From positions 285,420,875-285,484,874 of the forward strand of contig NC_073693.1 of NCBI RefSeq assembly GCF_029784155.1: a DNA stretch of 64,000 bases, given 5' to 3'. The notes under the pieces were generated by a model. It was not told the DNA's origin. It saw nothing but the letters and a program-made list of their open reading frames with translations, and did not search any database. Position 1 is the first letter of the stretch. Every line of letters starts with the position of its first letter. The DNA comes from Uranotaenia lowii. Taxonomy: Eukaryota > Arthropoda > Insecta > Diptera > Culicidae. Shown here one piece after another: positions 1-12,261 of this stretch. The position numbers and the translations under genes were made by a program.

Positions 1-784
1 TTATTTTTGAACACCTTTTGGTATCAATTAATTTCACATTTCTACTGTAAATTCATTTCTTGAACAGATAATTTTACTTGAAAAAATCTCCATAGGGGGG
101 GGGGGGGTTAAACCCCTAAAACCCCCCCCGTTCGCACGGCCTTGGCCGGACTTCATATACAGAATCGGACTTCATCCTCAAAAGGCATTGAAGAAAACAA
201 GAAGATAGAGTTCACAAAAGGCATGTAGGTCCTAAATCAAAAATTTTCTCTACTCCACGGACGGATTTTATGAGCTTCCTCTAACATGACCTGCAACTGT
301 TTGTGAAGAAATTGAATTTACCATGTAATAACTGTTTTCAATACGGTATTGAACCAGAGAGAAACGCTCATGTTGTACAAGTGTTACTGCAGTAATATAT
401 TTCCAAATCGTCAAATTTCAACTCTATGGAGCATTTTTAGAGGTTATTCAAGAATATTTCAAAGAACAACAATTATAGGCATCAAAAGGGAACTGGAAAA
501 AAGGCGTTTAGGAAGCCTTACATCTTACATTACCTGTGCAAACTGGTCCTATGCTCAGAAGTAAAATCAGTTCGCTGCTAGAACACAACCTCTCTAAGCA
601 ATAAGCTATTGCGAATTCCTTGATCAAACTTATTAGCTGGTCTATTAACACAGGTGTAATTCTGATGCCGCCTCATGATAATTTGTAATATTTTAAAGTT
701 TTAAGCGGTCTTCTCAACTTACTTGATTTTTTACTTTTCAAATCGATTTAAGATATTTGTTATACATTAATCTTTGGCTGTACC
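1..784. other. AT-rich DNA, no gene seen
   Basis: No open frame with coding character and no recognisable repeat except a G-run at 95-107 followed by a short spacer and a C-run to 129, which can fold back on itself. The short open frame at 349-564 has low-complexity composition and no recognisable domain. Confidence 0.5.
95..129. repeat. G-run/C-run short palindrome
   Basis: Thirteen Gs, then TTAAACCCCTAAAA, then eight Cs. The G and C tracts can pair as a hairpin. Homopolymers of this kind are prone to length errors, so the exact length is uncertain. Confidence 0.6.
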
Positions 785-1805
785 CTCATCCCGCTTGATC
801 ACCAATCTGTCCTCTCAACTCGTTTATAGGTGTTTTTCCAAACATTTTTTTCAAGCTGTCCTCTCAAGTCACTTGATCACCAAGCTGTCCTCTTAACTCG
901 CTAATAGGTATTTTTCCAGTCATTAATTTCAAGCTGTCCTCTCTGGATGTTTTTTTTCACATTTTTTCTATCCAATCTGTTCTCTCAACCAAGTTGCCTT
1001 CTCAACTTGCTTATGAGTATTTTTTTTTATATTTATTTCAAACTGTCCTCTCAACCCGCTTCCTCACCAAGCTGTCCTCTCAACTAGCTTATAGGTGTTT
1101 TTTCCATACATTTATTTCAAACTGTCCTCTCAACTCGCTGGATCACCAAGCTGTCCACTCATCTCGCGTAAAGGTGTTTTTTATACATTTATTTCAAGCT
1201 GTCCTCTCAACCCGTTTGATCACCAAGTTGCCCTTTCAACTCGCCTATAAGTATTTCTTACATATATTTTTAACTGTCCTCTCAACCCGTTTGATCATCA
1301 AGTTGCCCTCTCAACTCGCTTATAGGTATTCTTTACATTTATATCAAACTGTCCTCTCATCTCGCTTGATCACCAAGCTGTCCTCCAGCTCGTTTATAGG
1401 TGTTTTTGCATACATTTATTTCAAGCTTTCCTCTCAACTCGCTTGATCACCAAGCTGTCCTCTCAAACCCGCTAATAGGTATTTTTTCCAGACATTAATT
1501 GCAAGCTGTCCTCTCAACCCGTTTGATCAACCAGCTGTCCTCTCAACTTGCTTAAAGATGTTTTTTTTTCATATTTTTTTTATTCAAACTGTTCTCTCAA
1601 CCCGCTTGATTACCAAGCTGTCCTCTAAACTCACTTATAGGTATTTTTTTTACATTTATTCAAACAGTCCTCTCAACCCGCTTCCTCACCAAGCTGTCCT
1701 CTCAACTTGCTTATAAATATTTTTTCCATAAATTAATTTCAAGTTGTCCTCTCAACTCGCTGGATCACCAAGCTGTCCTCTCAACTTGCGTATAGGTGTT
1801 TTTAA
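785..1805. repeat. ~78 bp tandem array, about 13 degenerate units
   Basis: The phrase ACCAAGCTGTCCTCTCAAC returns at roughly 880, 1067, 1145, 1227, 1298, 1371, 1449, 1530, 1610, 1689 and 1768, a spacing near 78 bp. Each unit also holds a second half-unit (CAAACTGTCCTCTCAACCCG type) and an AT-rich spacer ending ATAGGTRTTTTT. Units differ by point changes and small indels in the T-runs, so the array is old or evolving by local duplication. The 150-codon open frame at 994-1446 is just this repeat read through and is not called as a gene. Confidence 0.9.
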
Positions 1806-3511
1806 AATATTCATTACAATATAGTGTAAACAAATCAGCATCGAATTGAGCTTTACCGCTTAAAGGTTTCGTCCATGTAGTACGGGCCTACATCAACCAA
1901 TTTTGGACCATGATTAAGAAACCATCTCTACAAAAGGCCACACAAAACTATAAGATGAGTATGAACTCTTACGTTTGTTTAGTAGGCCAGCCGGTAGACC
2001 TCTCGGTTGCTTTTCTTGATAGACACCCGGGACAAGGTTAACAGCTTCAGGAAAAGTTTGTTTTTGTCGTATCTACATTTCTCCTGAAGCTGGTGGTATC
2101 TCTATGATTCCAAACAAAAACTTGCAACGTCAGTATCCCCACGAGAGGGGAACCTGGTGTAAAATTAGAATTACAAATTGCACTTTTTCCCATGATAGTC
2201 CCATACGTAGGTACATGGAAGGTCGGTCCAGTCGGTTTCCTCATCACTTGCGCTTTGGGCCGAGGCGAGAGCAAGAACTTGTAGGGAAATGTAACCCGAA
2301 AGGGCTCATCTCTCTGGGTCAGGAGAAATTAATGCGGTTCATCCGCAATGATTGAGTCCAGCTTTCGATGCAGCATGGTGTGAACTTGGTGTTACCATCA
2401 ATAAAACGGCATGTTTCTGTAAGGTACCCAGAAGAAAGCTGGTTGTATCAATAGTTAAAATTTTACTCATAAAGAAAATTGAAATTAGATTGAGATTTAA
2501 TTCAACCAATTATTTTTACACATTAATTTTTTAAAATGATATTTGGGTTGAGGAGTTTGACAGAAGAAACTAAAGACTTTATATATTCAGATAAGTAATC
2601 AGTAATAAAAGGCCTAAGGTCGCTTCAGAAGACTTGGAGACACGTTATCTGTGCGTGATAATAACTTAAATGTTTACTTTCGTCCCTTTCAACTTTTAAT
2701 GATTGATGAGGGCAAGCCGTAAGAAAGCAGCCGCTATACCCCTGACTGGTCTAGACTTTCAGATGATTATGATGACCGGTCGAGGGATCGTGATCGGAAC
2801 TTGACCCTTTGAGCCATTATTAATTAATGAGCTTGCGCATTGCGAACATGTACACGTGGCCGTGGTAAACATAGACATTAAAAGTGGAGCAGCTTTGCTT
2901 GGATTAGGTAAGTGGCGCCCTCAGGAAAGGCCTTCTAATGATGAGCGGATTTCACCCTGGCTTGAAATATGCAAGCGACCGTTGTTGGGCGAGTTTTAAT
3001 CCACCAACCAAGTTGATCGATTAGGTGGCTAGCTTTTAATTTTTTATAATGCTTTCACCCTCTCAAAGTGTATTATTAACTTTTTTGTAGTAAAACTTTA
3101 TGAAATTATGCAAGCGTGCGATGAGCGTTTTTCTTCGGATGGACATAATACGTGCGCCAATAAATTGTTATCCATGTAAATATGTACATGAGGAATGAGG
3201 ATGTACAGAATCTGACGAGAAACCCAGCAAAAATGCAGCAGATAAACAGCCTTTTTCAACTAAAACATTTTGTAGCCTTCCGTAATGCAGAAAAATTTAT
3301 GAACATATTTTTACCCATAATCATTGAATGTAATTTAATTGCAAGCATTAAACATTACATATGAGGGCCTCAGACCCAAAGCAGTATGAGTGAAAAATGA
3401 CGATTTTGAGTTAATTATGCAAAGTGATTTTTTATGTCTTCAACTTTATTTGGTGATTTTATAAGATTTTTAGATTTTTTTTAAAATAATTTCACTTCCT
3501 AATAATAAATA
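1806..3511. other. Intergenic, no gene supported
   Basis: Mixed sequence with slightly higher GC at 2040-2350 and 2750-3000. Short open frames overlap on both strands at 2047-2355 with no recognisable domain, no splice evidence and no similarity I can name. I leave the stretch unassigned. Confidence 0.4.
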
Positions 3512-4637
3512 GGGGAGAGTGGGGTATCGTGGGCCATGGGGAAACGTGGGCCACTTTTAATATCTCAGATGTGTGTTGAGATAAAAATCTCAAACCAATT
3601 GTCATCGTCGTCGCTTTGCGTGAGCATATGTTCCTATATGTTGTTGACTGAAATTGGTATCATATGCTTCTTTTATTTATCAAGCTAAAAAAGTTAGAAA
3701 AATTTGCTTACATAATTAAAAAAACACCCGCTAATTTCATCGATGGGGAACCTAAAGTGCATAACAAAAATATGCTCATACGCTTATGATCTTAGTTTTG
3801 TCATGATCTTTCACATGGAAAAGGAATTTTTGATGGAACTTCAATAAGTCACACAAACGCAACCAATTTGCAAATCATACCTTGTGGGGAATCGTGGGCC
3901 ACACATCTTGATTCACCTATATTTTTATGATTTTATACACATTCAGAACTGAAAATACGTTTTACCTATCTGTAAAGTTTTCTTATGCCAAATGAAGAGT
4001 TATGAAAAATATTTTGTCCATCCCATATAAGAAATTTTGCCAAAACGTTCGCGAGCCAGATTTTGGAATCTATGCGATCATACACAGCTCTCTTTTTTAT
4101 TTCATCATCTGAAATTGCTTTAAAATAACGAAATGAATTAGGAAATCACAGTTTTGGGTCAACTCATAAACTTTGCATGTTATTTGGTCAATTTGGATTT
4201 GGTGGCCCACGATTCCCCACCATTTTTCAAAATTAAAAAAATATTGCGGGCTGGTGATATAGCTCAGTTGGCAAGTCAGTTGCTTCCTGAGCCGATGTCC
4301 GTGGGTTCGAGCCCAAGAGTAAACATCGAACACAGTTGTACCGGATGAGTTTTTCAATAACTGTTCGCCAACTGCAACGTTGATAAAAAGTCGCGAATGC
4401 CATAAAAATGGTAAAACGACTATAATCGAAACAAAAAAAAAAAAAAAAAAAAAAATATTGCTTTTTTTCAAAAAGTCAGAATTTGGGCAAAATAACTTTT
4501 TAAAAATTTTAAAAAAATACCTTATGATACCTTGAAAATATAGAAAACCATACCATTTTTTATAATCATTTTATCTTTTATAATAAAGAAGTTATGGAAC
4601 ATCGTAAAAAAGTGGCCCATGATTCCCCACTCTCCCA
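3512..4637. mobile_element. Non-autonomous element with GGGAGAGTGGGG inverted ends
   Basis: The left end reads GGGGAGAGTGGGGTATCGTG and the right end is its inverted counterpart (complement GGGAGAGTGGGGAATCATGG). The inner sequence repeats the motif GTGGGCCAC, usually next to GGGGAATC, near both ends and again near 3893 and 4203. No transposase is present. A TA lies outside each end (left AAATA, right ATACT), which would fit a Tc1/mariner-type target, but the duplication is too short to prove it. A SINE is nested at 4248. The family is not identified. Confidence 0.65.
4248..4448 (+). mobile_element. tRNA-derived SINE with poly(A) and TSD
   Basis: The head resembles a tRNA with RNA polymerase III boxes: TAGCTCAGTTGG (A box) and GGGTTCGAGCCC (B box). 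A ~110 bp unrelated body follows, then a run of about 23 As. The sequence AAAAAATATTGC occurs directly before the head (ending 4247) and again after the A-run (ending 4461), giving a target-site duplication that fixes both ends. It sits inside the 3512-4637 element, so it is the younger insertion. A functional tRNA is unlikely because of the tail and the insertion structure. Confidence 0.85.
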
Positions 4638-5200
4638 TACTAATTTTTGCGAAAAATACATGGAAAATTTCCAAACACAATAGCTTGAAAGCGTGTTTTC
4701 TCAAAATAAGCTTTTATGCACTTTACCGCTTTGGCTCCAAGGGTCTAAAATAGCTTTTTTCCAATGTGCCTAGAATTTTAGATCTGTTTTGTACTAAACT
4801 GGGGGTGCTGAATTAAAATATACCTACAACTAGTTTATTCCCATTAGCTCTAGTTTTCGAGATTTCAGGGTTAATTTTTTGTACAAATTGGTTTGTAGAA
4901 ATTAGTTTTCGACCAGGAATGATATATAGAAATTGGTCTTTGATAAAGTTGATCAACGACTTACAACCTTTGTTTTAAAAATCTTACAAATATTCTAGCA
5001 ATATGTTCAAAAAGTGTAAAAAATACTTTAAATTAACGGCAAATCAGTCCAATTTTATTGAATCCAAAAACATTTATTTTTGATCCAACGTTTCGGCGTT
5101 GATTAACACTTTCATCAGGGATCAAAATGGTTGATTCTTAATCCAAATTCTAAAAAATCAACATCTAAAAAAAGTGTAAAAATTTTTAATTTAAATTTGT
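4638..5200. other. AT-rich DNA with a short dispersed-repeat phrase
   Basis: No gene. At 5085-5125 there is GTTTCGGCG followed by TTTCATCAGGGATCAAAA, a phrase related to the CCCGACGTTTCG block at 5270; both look like remnants of one dispersed repeat. Confidence 0.35.
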
Positions 5201-5512
5201 ACCAATATTGCAATTTAAATTTGACTTTTTCGGTCTTGGATGTAAATCAAACAACGATTGTTTATGATATTCCCGACGTTTCGACCAGTTATGTGGGTCT
5301 TTTTCAAGGGAATTTGCTGTCTGTAGCTTTATCGATAACCTTTTTTGTCCAACAGTTCTAGTCAATGGACACCTAGCCGTTGGACTAAATCGTAAACGAC
5401 AACGCAACAGACAGCATATTTCCTTGAAAACGACCAACAAAACTGACCGAAACAATGGTTTTGTGATCTACATCCAAGATCGAGAAAGGCCAATTCAAAT
5501 AGCAATATTGGT
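5201..5512. repeat. Small foldback repeat
   Basis: The block starting ACCAATATTGC at 5201 and running through TCTTGGATGTAAATC, CAACGATTGTTT and GGAATTTGCTGTCTGT reappears inverted, ending GCAATATTGGT at 5512. Arms are about 130 bp with many mismatches around a ~50 bp centre. Open frames in both orientations (5131-5361, 5186-5455) are by-products of the two arms. Confidence 0.7.
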
Positions 5513-5759
5513 GAAAATTGAATAGGTTTTCAATTTCAGGAATAGTTTATCAATTGTCATTCCCCAAGCAACCTAAAGTCTCATAAAACAGGTACAAAAA
5601 AGCTTACTCAGCTCCATCATTGATATGAAGTACGTTCTATGTAGCTCAAAATTTAAGTTCTGATTGATACTTTCAAGTTCCAAAACAAGTCTTAATGATT
5701 TTCTATTCTGCTTCCGGTGACCTTTACATTCAACTTCCAAAAAATCGTAAAATGAGCAA

Positions 5760-6036
5760 AACATTCTCTCTCTATCTCAATTGCACCCTTGGCATCGATT
5801 CATATCACTTTCTCTTGATTTTTTACTATGTTCAGTACATGGTGCCGCCATGATGCCACGCGCCGGATTCCAAACTCGACAATTGCTTCTATCCTACATT
5901 TCCTACATCTATCACATAAGAATGGTCACTAAAGTACCAAATTACTTATTGAAAAAAATCTTGCCCGGCTTGGGAATCGAACCCAAGCCTTCGTGGTGAG
6001 AATCGAACCCGCTACCACAAGACCACGCCTAGATGT
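5760..6036 (-). mobile_element. tRNA-like SINE, minus strand
   Basis: Read on the minus strand, the head at ~6036 gives GGCGTGGTCTTGTGGTAGCG followed by two B-box-like stretches, GGTTCGATTCTC and GGTTCGATTCCC, the second between complementary GGCTTGGG and CCCAAGCC arms. A ~230 bp body ends near an AGAGAGAGAA run at ~5765. The duplicated B box and the absence of a normal cloverleaf argue for a SINE head over a working tRNA gene. No clean TSD was found, so the outer limits are approximate. Confidence 0.6.
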
Positions 6037-9000
6037 TAAATATTCTATCGGAAAGTTAAACTTGATGTGGTGATTTTGAAAGCACCTCAATGCACTTTTA
6101 GTGACTTAGTAAATCCCGTTTTGAGCACTTTTGTGCCCTTTATGTGACTTAAGACCCTTACAACGTACATATCAATCACTTTTGCAACTTTTAAGTTCAT
6201 TAATGAGTACATATAGTTCACTCATGGGAATTATATCATGGCAAAATAAGTCACATACAACGTACATATAAATTAGTTTTGCAACTTTCAAGTTTAATAA
6301 TAAGCACATAAAGTTCCCTCAAGACAATTGGGCAGTTGATTCTTTTTTTCAACCAATATATAACATTCAATGCCTTCATTTAAGTAAATATGTGACTTTT
6401 GATTGCTTGTTCCGCTTGTTCCAGTTTTTTCTCGGCAAGTATCCAGGTCGAGCAAATCCAGGAATTTTTCTTCTTCTTTAAAACTGGAGTAATCCGGGAA
6501 TTTTTCCGAGTTTTTAACTTAAAAATTGGAAATTTACGGATAAATTCGTTAAAAAACCATGTGTAAATTATGGAGAAAAAAAATCAATTAGAGCTTGGAA
6601 GAAAATCATCTAAAATATTAACCTTTTTAATGAACCACATACACAGCGTTCAATTCCTATTTACGATTATGAAAATATTCTGTTAGTTTTAGTGAAATTA
6701 GCTTACAAAATTATTGTTTTAGAAGGAAAAAAGAAAAAAAAATTTATATGAGTAGAATTTGTTCAAAAATGTATATTTCAGAACAAAATTTGACTTCCCA
6801 GCAAACAAGAAATCGTATTATAAATGATAACTTAAGTCGTTTACAATACGTGTTGCGAATCGCAATTTCAACTGCATACTGAAAAGATCGTATAAAATGT
6901 CGCCTGAAGTCAGCTTAAATCGGATATGACAGAAGTTCCGCCTTGCTTGTAAATTTTGATATGAATTTGCTTCCGCGCGAGCTTAAAGTGAGAAAATCAT
7001 TGTCATGTTCTCTCTGCAGCCAGCAGTGCATCCAGAATGGTAAAAATTAGATGGGAATTGAGTAGTATTGACCAATAAGAGAACTTGAAAATATTGTCAC
7101 TGGAAACGATTTGAAGGCTATAAGAACAAATCTTGCGCTCCCTTGCATTGTTCCGATAGGTACGAATAAGGTGTCGGATAACGACCAATTGGTGTAGTTT
7201 TTGTCGCTTTAGAAAGAACTGAAATTTATTTATGAAAAATTGCCTTCACTTTGGTTACGTTTATTCGTCACGGCCATACGAAACTACCTAGTTGTTGGTT
7301 ATTTTTGATGTTATGTTTTTTGGCTTTTAATGTCTTGGAATTAATAAAAATAAAATTGCTGTTTTTTTTTAAATTAACAGAGTACCAAATCAAACCAACT
7401 TGCCACCAGCAACAGCAATTTTTACACCAATTATAGAAGTATAGAATGATTAAAAAAAAAAGATTTTTATGATTTTTAGGTAAAAAACAGGATAATTTTT
7501 ATGGTACCTCGTGCTAAGTAAACCTGATCTTTCTTTCCTTATTTTCAATCTAAAATAAGATTTTATGTAAAATGTATGTATGATCTTAAAAATGTTTTCT
7601 ATCATCGTTTCACCTGTTGTTTTGTAAAAATTGTGCTTTTCAAATGCAGTTATGCAGTTTTAATTAAAAAGCGTTTTGTTTTGAAGCATTGATGTCAGTC
7701 AGTATTTTCATATTTTCGAGCCTTATTTTTGAAAAACGTGCCAATTTTCTAAAGAATAAAAAAAGTGAGATCTTACCAGGAAGGAGGATATTGAAAAATA
7801 TTACATTGTCTTACCAGGGGAAAAGGGAGGGTTAAAAATTTTCAAAGTCGTGATTACGTAATAAGTGAACGACCCCTAGGACATGATACCTCATTAAAAT
7901 AAGAGAGCAGAATTTACAGATGTCCGAACAAATCAACTTTGAATGATGATTGAACTTATTCTAATGTAATTTTATAACTTCATTGATGATACAATAAGGA
8001 AAAACTCAATGCAGCACGAGTCTCTTTTATCTATAGGTACAGTGAAGTTATGATTAATTCAAGAAAAACGAAAGACTTCAATTCTCTTTAAGCAGCGAAC
8101 CCGCCGACTCGTCTTAAGCAGAAAATTGATATCCGTTGTTGGAACCGTTTTTCCTCCCTCGCACAGCAGATTATCTGCCAAGATTTACTAACCAATCGAA
8201 AGTGTCAAACGTCAACGGTTCAACTGCCATCTTTTTCTCCACATGTACCAGTACATAGCTATGCAAATGTCTTCGATGTCAAACGGCTGCCTCTTTCGTC
8301 TGTGAATCGGCGCGAAAGCAAAATAAGGCTTTCCAGAAATGATTGCACCTTTCCCCCATTTTTTTTACGATGTGAGTACACTACCGGATCATGTCTTGGA
8401 GCCGGTACTCTCATCATCTGCACTCTAACCTTGTGACCCAAAGCGAGAGAGTGCGCGCGCATAAATAATCAGCAAATTGTAGATATAAATAAAACTTGAG
8501 GAACAAAAACTCTCAGTAAGTTAAAATGCTATTCCCCCTTTCCTGTGTCGAGAAAATTGCCCTCTGAGGGGATGGGATTAGGGAAAAAAAAATGCAAGTT
8601 TTATCGTCAAAAGGTTATGACGAGACGAGATATTTGCCACATTGTTTGTTACCCGAAGCTGATCTGACTGTTCAGAGTTGAGGGGGGAGTTCGTTGTGGT
8701 TGAACAAGGGAAAGACTGGGAATGTTTTAGAGAAAGGGCAAACGATGTAAAACAAGCACCAGTCACATACATTTATGTGAAGTCACTCAAAGGTCAGGAA
8801 GTACCTTCCCTTGCAAAATTATGAGTGATTGATTGTCCTAAAGATGTAAAATTCAGAAAATCCTCATTATAAAATCACGGTCAATTTCTAATTCTTGTGA
8901 AAGGGATTTGCTGTGGTGATTATGAAAATTTTTGATACTGTTTTTCCTGCTTCGATTTTTGATTTCCCGAAAGCTTATTTAAACTCTTAACCTTCCAATT

Positions 9001-10154
9001 TCTAACAAAATTTAAGATTTCAGATTCATTTTTAGGCTTCGAGTGTCAGCGCTTCAATTTCGATAGATATGAAGTCTCACAGTAAAGACCTCCTACTATT
9101 GCTTGAGTATATATTTCACCAGCTACTGTTAATAGCCACACGTAGCACATACACCATATGGTTGATATTTTTATGGCGATATTTGTCTGACCTTTAATCC
9201 CAACCGCATGTGTCGTAAACCATGCCAACTATCCAGAAAAGACGTGTACGCAGAAGCATTTTGGCGCGCGAAACTGCCAATCGAAAGTGAAATGAGCGGA
9301 AAACAATAAAAATGCATGCCAAGTGAGCGAGAAGGTAAAGTACATGAGCTGTTGAGCTGTCATGATTTTTCTGCTTTACGCGCGGTTTTACAAATCATAA
9401 AACACTAAGCGCAAACCGACAACCGCGACGAGACTTGAGGCGTGGAGGCAAATATCGTTTATTGGGTGGCTGAGTTGCAAATTTCCCTTCAACTTTTTTT
9501 TTGTTTTGTTTTTTGCTTCGACTCTGTCTCTGTTTCTTTCTTTGAATTTATTATAGGGAAGCCCTCCTTCAATAAAACCAAAGTTGTGAACGGATGCCAG
9601 TAATGGGATGTTGGTTTTTTCCCTGAAATTTTCTCCACGCTCTACGGCAATACATCACCGAGAAAGCACTTGGAAATAGCTGAGAAATATGCTAGTGCCC
9701 TTTGACAGCAGGCAAGGTTTATGATTATCGGTATTTCACATGGATCTTGTGAGATGTGTGCTGGAATGCAATGATTTTTTTTTCGATTTTGAAATCTGCA
9801 TACAGCATTCGATTTCGATGATGACATACGCAAGCGTCGATTCTCAGTATTTCTCTCAAGAAAGATGATATCGGGAAAGGTGTGAATAGCTTATTATGAG
9901 TGTGTCATTAAATTTCACTTACTTTCGAACTCAAAGCTCTACGTTATAATCAGCTCAATTTAAACTTCACTTTTCCTATCAGCTGTATTCTTACAAAATG
10001 TATAGGCTGGTACCGGACCTTAGAGCATACTTGATTCCATTTTCTTATTTTTAAATCATATCAAATTGTGGTATTTTTAAATAAAAACTTGATCCCACTT
10101 CAAATTTTACAACTGAGCTTCTTCATTACCACCAATTGCTCATGGAGAATCAGC
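6037..10154. other. Long region without a supported gene
   Basis: AT-rich up to ~8 kb, then moderately higher GC at 8080-8570 and 9240-9560. A CCCAGCAAACAAG phrase at ~6797 resembles a MITE end, but no partner end was found. Open frames are all under 70 codons, most on strands with no splice-site pattern. The GC-richer blocks could be intronic or regulatory DNA of a host gene; the sequence alone does not show it. Confidence 0.4.
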
Positions 10155-10162
10155 AGGAACAT

Positions 10163-11353
10163 TAGACTAGTTCACTTTTCGGCTTTTTTCGCTGATCACA
10201 ACGCCACTTACAGGGTTTGATCCCCATTCATTTTCAAGAACTCTGGCCGAATTTGAGCTCATTTGAGTATGTTTCCAGCGTGCGCTAGAAGTTTTATTGA
10301 AAAAAGTCCATTTTTCTGGAAAATTTTCGAAGATGTGTTCTAGCAAGCTGTTGTTAATATAAAATGATAATTTTATAGTGCTCGGTGATTGGTATGACAA
10401 GCATTCGTATGGACCTGTTTTAGATAATTGACTAAATCAAACCGAAAAAATTTAAAAATTCATAAACTACCAGCTTTTACAGAAAATTTACTTACAAGTA
10501 AAGAGCTTAAAATCAGTAGTAAATAGAAAAAAAATATTTTCGATATAAACTTTTCATTAAAAGATAGCCTCATTTATAACCTTTAATTTGATGTATAACA
10601 CTTAATTATCGCAACAGTACAAGCAAAGATATTCAAACATTCACATCACATTCTTTGAATCATAATGTTGTCTCCATTCAAGTTTTAGCATCATGCAACC
10701 TGCAAAACGTGGCATCAAGAGGACTTTCTTACAACTTGATCAAAGCGCGCGCTTTTTTTTAACTCCTGGCCCCGTCATGGGGTACTTGATTGAATAAAAT
10801 ATCCTTTCTTGTGCACAAGTTGGTGTGGAGCAAACTTGAATAAAAAATATTTTATCAAATCAAATTTGTTGCATAGATATTTGAATAACTTTGCTAGCAC
10901 TCTTGCGATCATTAAGTGTTATACATCAAATTAAAGGTTATAAATAAGGCTATGTTTTTATGAAAAGCTTATATCGAAAATATTTTGTTTCTATTTACTA
11001 CTGATTTTAAGCTCTCAACTTGTAAGTAAATTTTCTGTAAAAGCTGGTAATTTATGATTTTTTAATTTTTTCGGTTTGATTTAGTCGATTATCTAAAACA
11101 GGTCCATACGAATGCTTGTCATACCAATCACCGAGCACTATAAAATTATCATTTTATATTAACAACAGCTTGCTAGAACACATCTACGGAAATGTTCCAG
11201 AAAAATTGACTTTTTTCAATAAAACTCCTAGCGCACGCTGGAAACTTACTCAAATGAGCTCAAATTCGGCCAGAGTACTTGAAAATGAATGAGGATCAAA
11301 CCCTGTAAGTGGCGTTGTGATCAGCGAAAAAAGCCGAAAAGTGAACTAGTCTA
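10163..11353. mobile_element. hAT-like foldback, 1191 bp, TSD AGGAACAT
   Basis: The ends are perfect inverted copies, TAGACTAGTTCAC at 10163 and its complement ending 11353. An exact 8 bp duplication, AGGAACAT, flanks them at 10155-10162 and 11354-11361. An 8 bp TSD with TAG-starting ends fits the hAT superfamily. Arms of ~480 bp (to ~10640 and from ~10860) are inverted copies with scattered differences, around a ~200 bp unrelated loop that includes a GCGCGC run. No transposase is present, so it would depend on one supplied elsewhere. The short open frames at 10167-10400 are arm sequence. Confidence 0.9.
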
Positions 11354-11361
11354 AGGAACAT

Positions 11362-12261
11362 TCTACAGCCACAAAAATTCCTCAAAAATTATCTAGCCTT
11401 TTCCGTGAAAAGATCAAACCAGTGTCCGTGGAAGGACTCCTGAGTTATTACTTGAGTGCAACTTTAGGAACCAATCTTGGATTTTATTTTCGTTTGATGT
11501 TGTTGCCAAGGTTGCTTAGAGTGTTGCGTGTGATTCAAGTTTTTCTTTTTGATTAATTATTAAGCAGGGATACGATTTTGAAGCATTTTGGAAAAGAACG
11601 GGAACTTTATTTCAGCCCTGTAAAAAGATAAAACTATATTTATATTTAACTGGTAAAAACTATGATAAATGGTTTGTTTAATTAAATTCACAACTTAATA
11701 TAAGATAGAATTAATTGCAAACATACTGATTGATGGTTATGTAAATGTGGAAAGATTTTTGTTAGGTAAAGTTTTTAATGGGAGATTTCCAAAATATCTA
11801 TTTCAAACATTCCAATTGCAACTTGTTAGCAAATGTACACCTGACTCAACTGAGTGCTGTTAGGAATATTTCGGTACCGATTTTATTAATGGGCAAATGC
11901 GCCAACAAGGCTGTTTCGAAGAAAATTGCGTTTAAAGTTTGACATTTTCGTAAGCTCCCAGCTTGAATATTATGCTTATGAAGAATTTTCACCATCATGG
12001 TTGGTCCGCACTTCTCAAATCAGACAGTGCGCTGTGTAATTCGCACCGTTATCTTCTACGATTTGTAGAGCACCACACTTCCTTCCGAAATGCTCTACAC
12101 TCGTTTCCGAGTACAAACGAAGCCGAGTGCCGAGCAAAACCGGTGCCCCAATAGCAACGCTACTGTGTGAGAAGGAGAAATCCCGAAACACACAACAGTT
12201 GGGAACGAACCAAACCTACTGAGTTGCTTTAGCGCTGCTCCCCTACACATAATGTGATGAT
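11362..12261. other. Intergenic, no gene supported
   Basis: AT-rich to ~11.9 kb, then a GC-richer block at 11990-12250 with a 63-codon open frame that has no recognisable motif. Nothing else can be assigned. Confidence 0.4.

Noticed and set aside
994..1446. 150-codon open frame
   Set aside because: Lies wholly in the ~78 bp tandem array and simply repeats its unit; no domain, no splice signal.
4097..4471. 124-codon minus frame starting in a poly-Phe run
   Set aside because: Starts in the SINE poly(A) tail read backwards and runs through SINE and host element.
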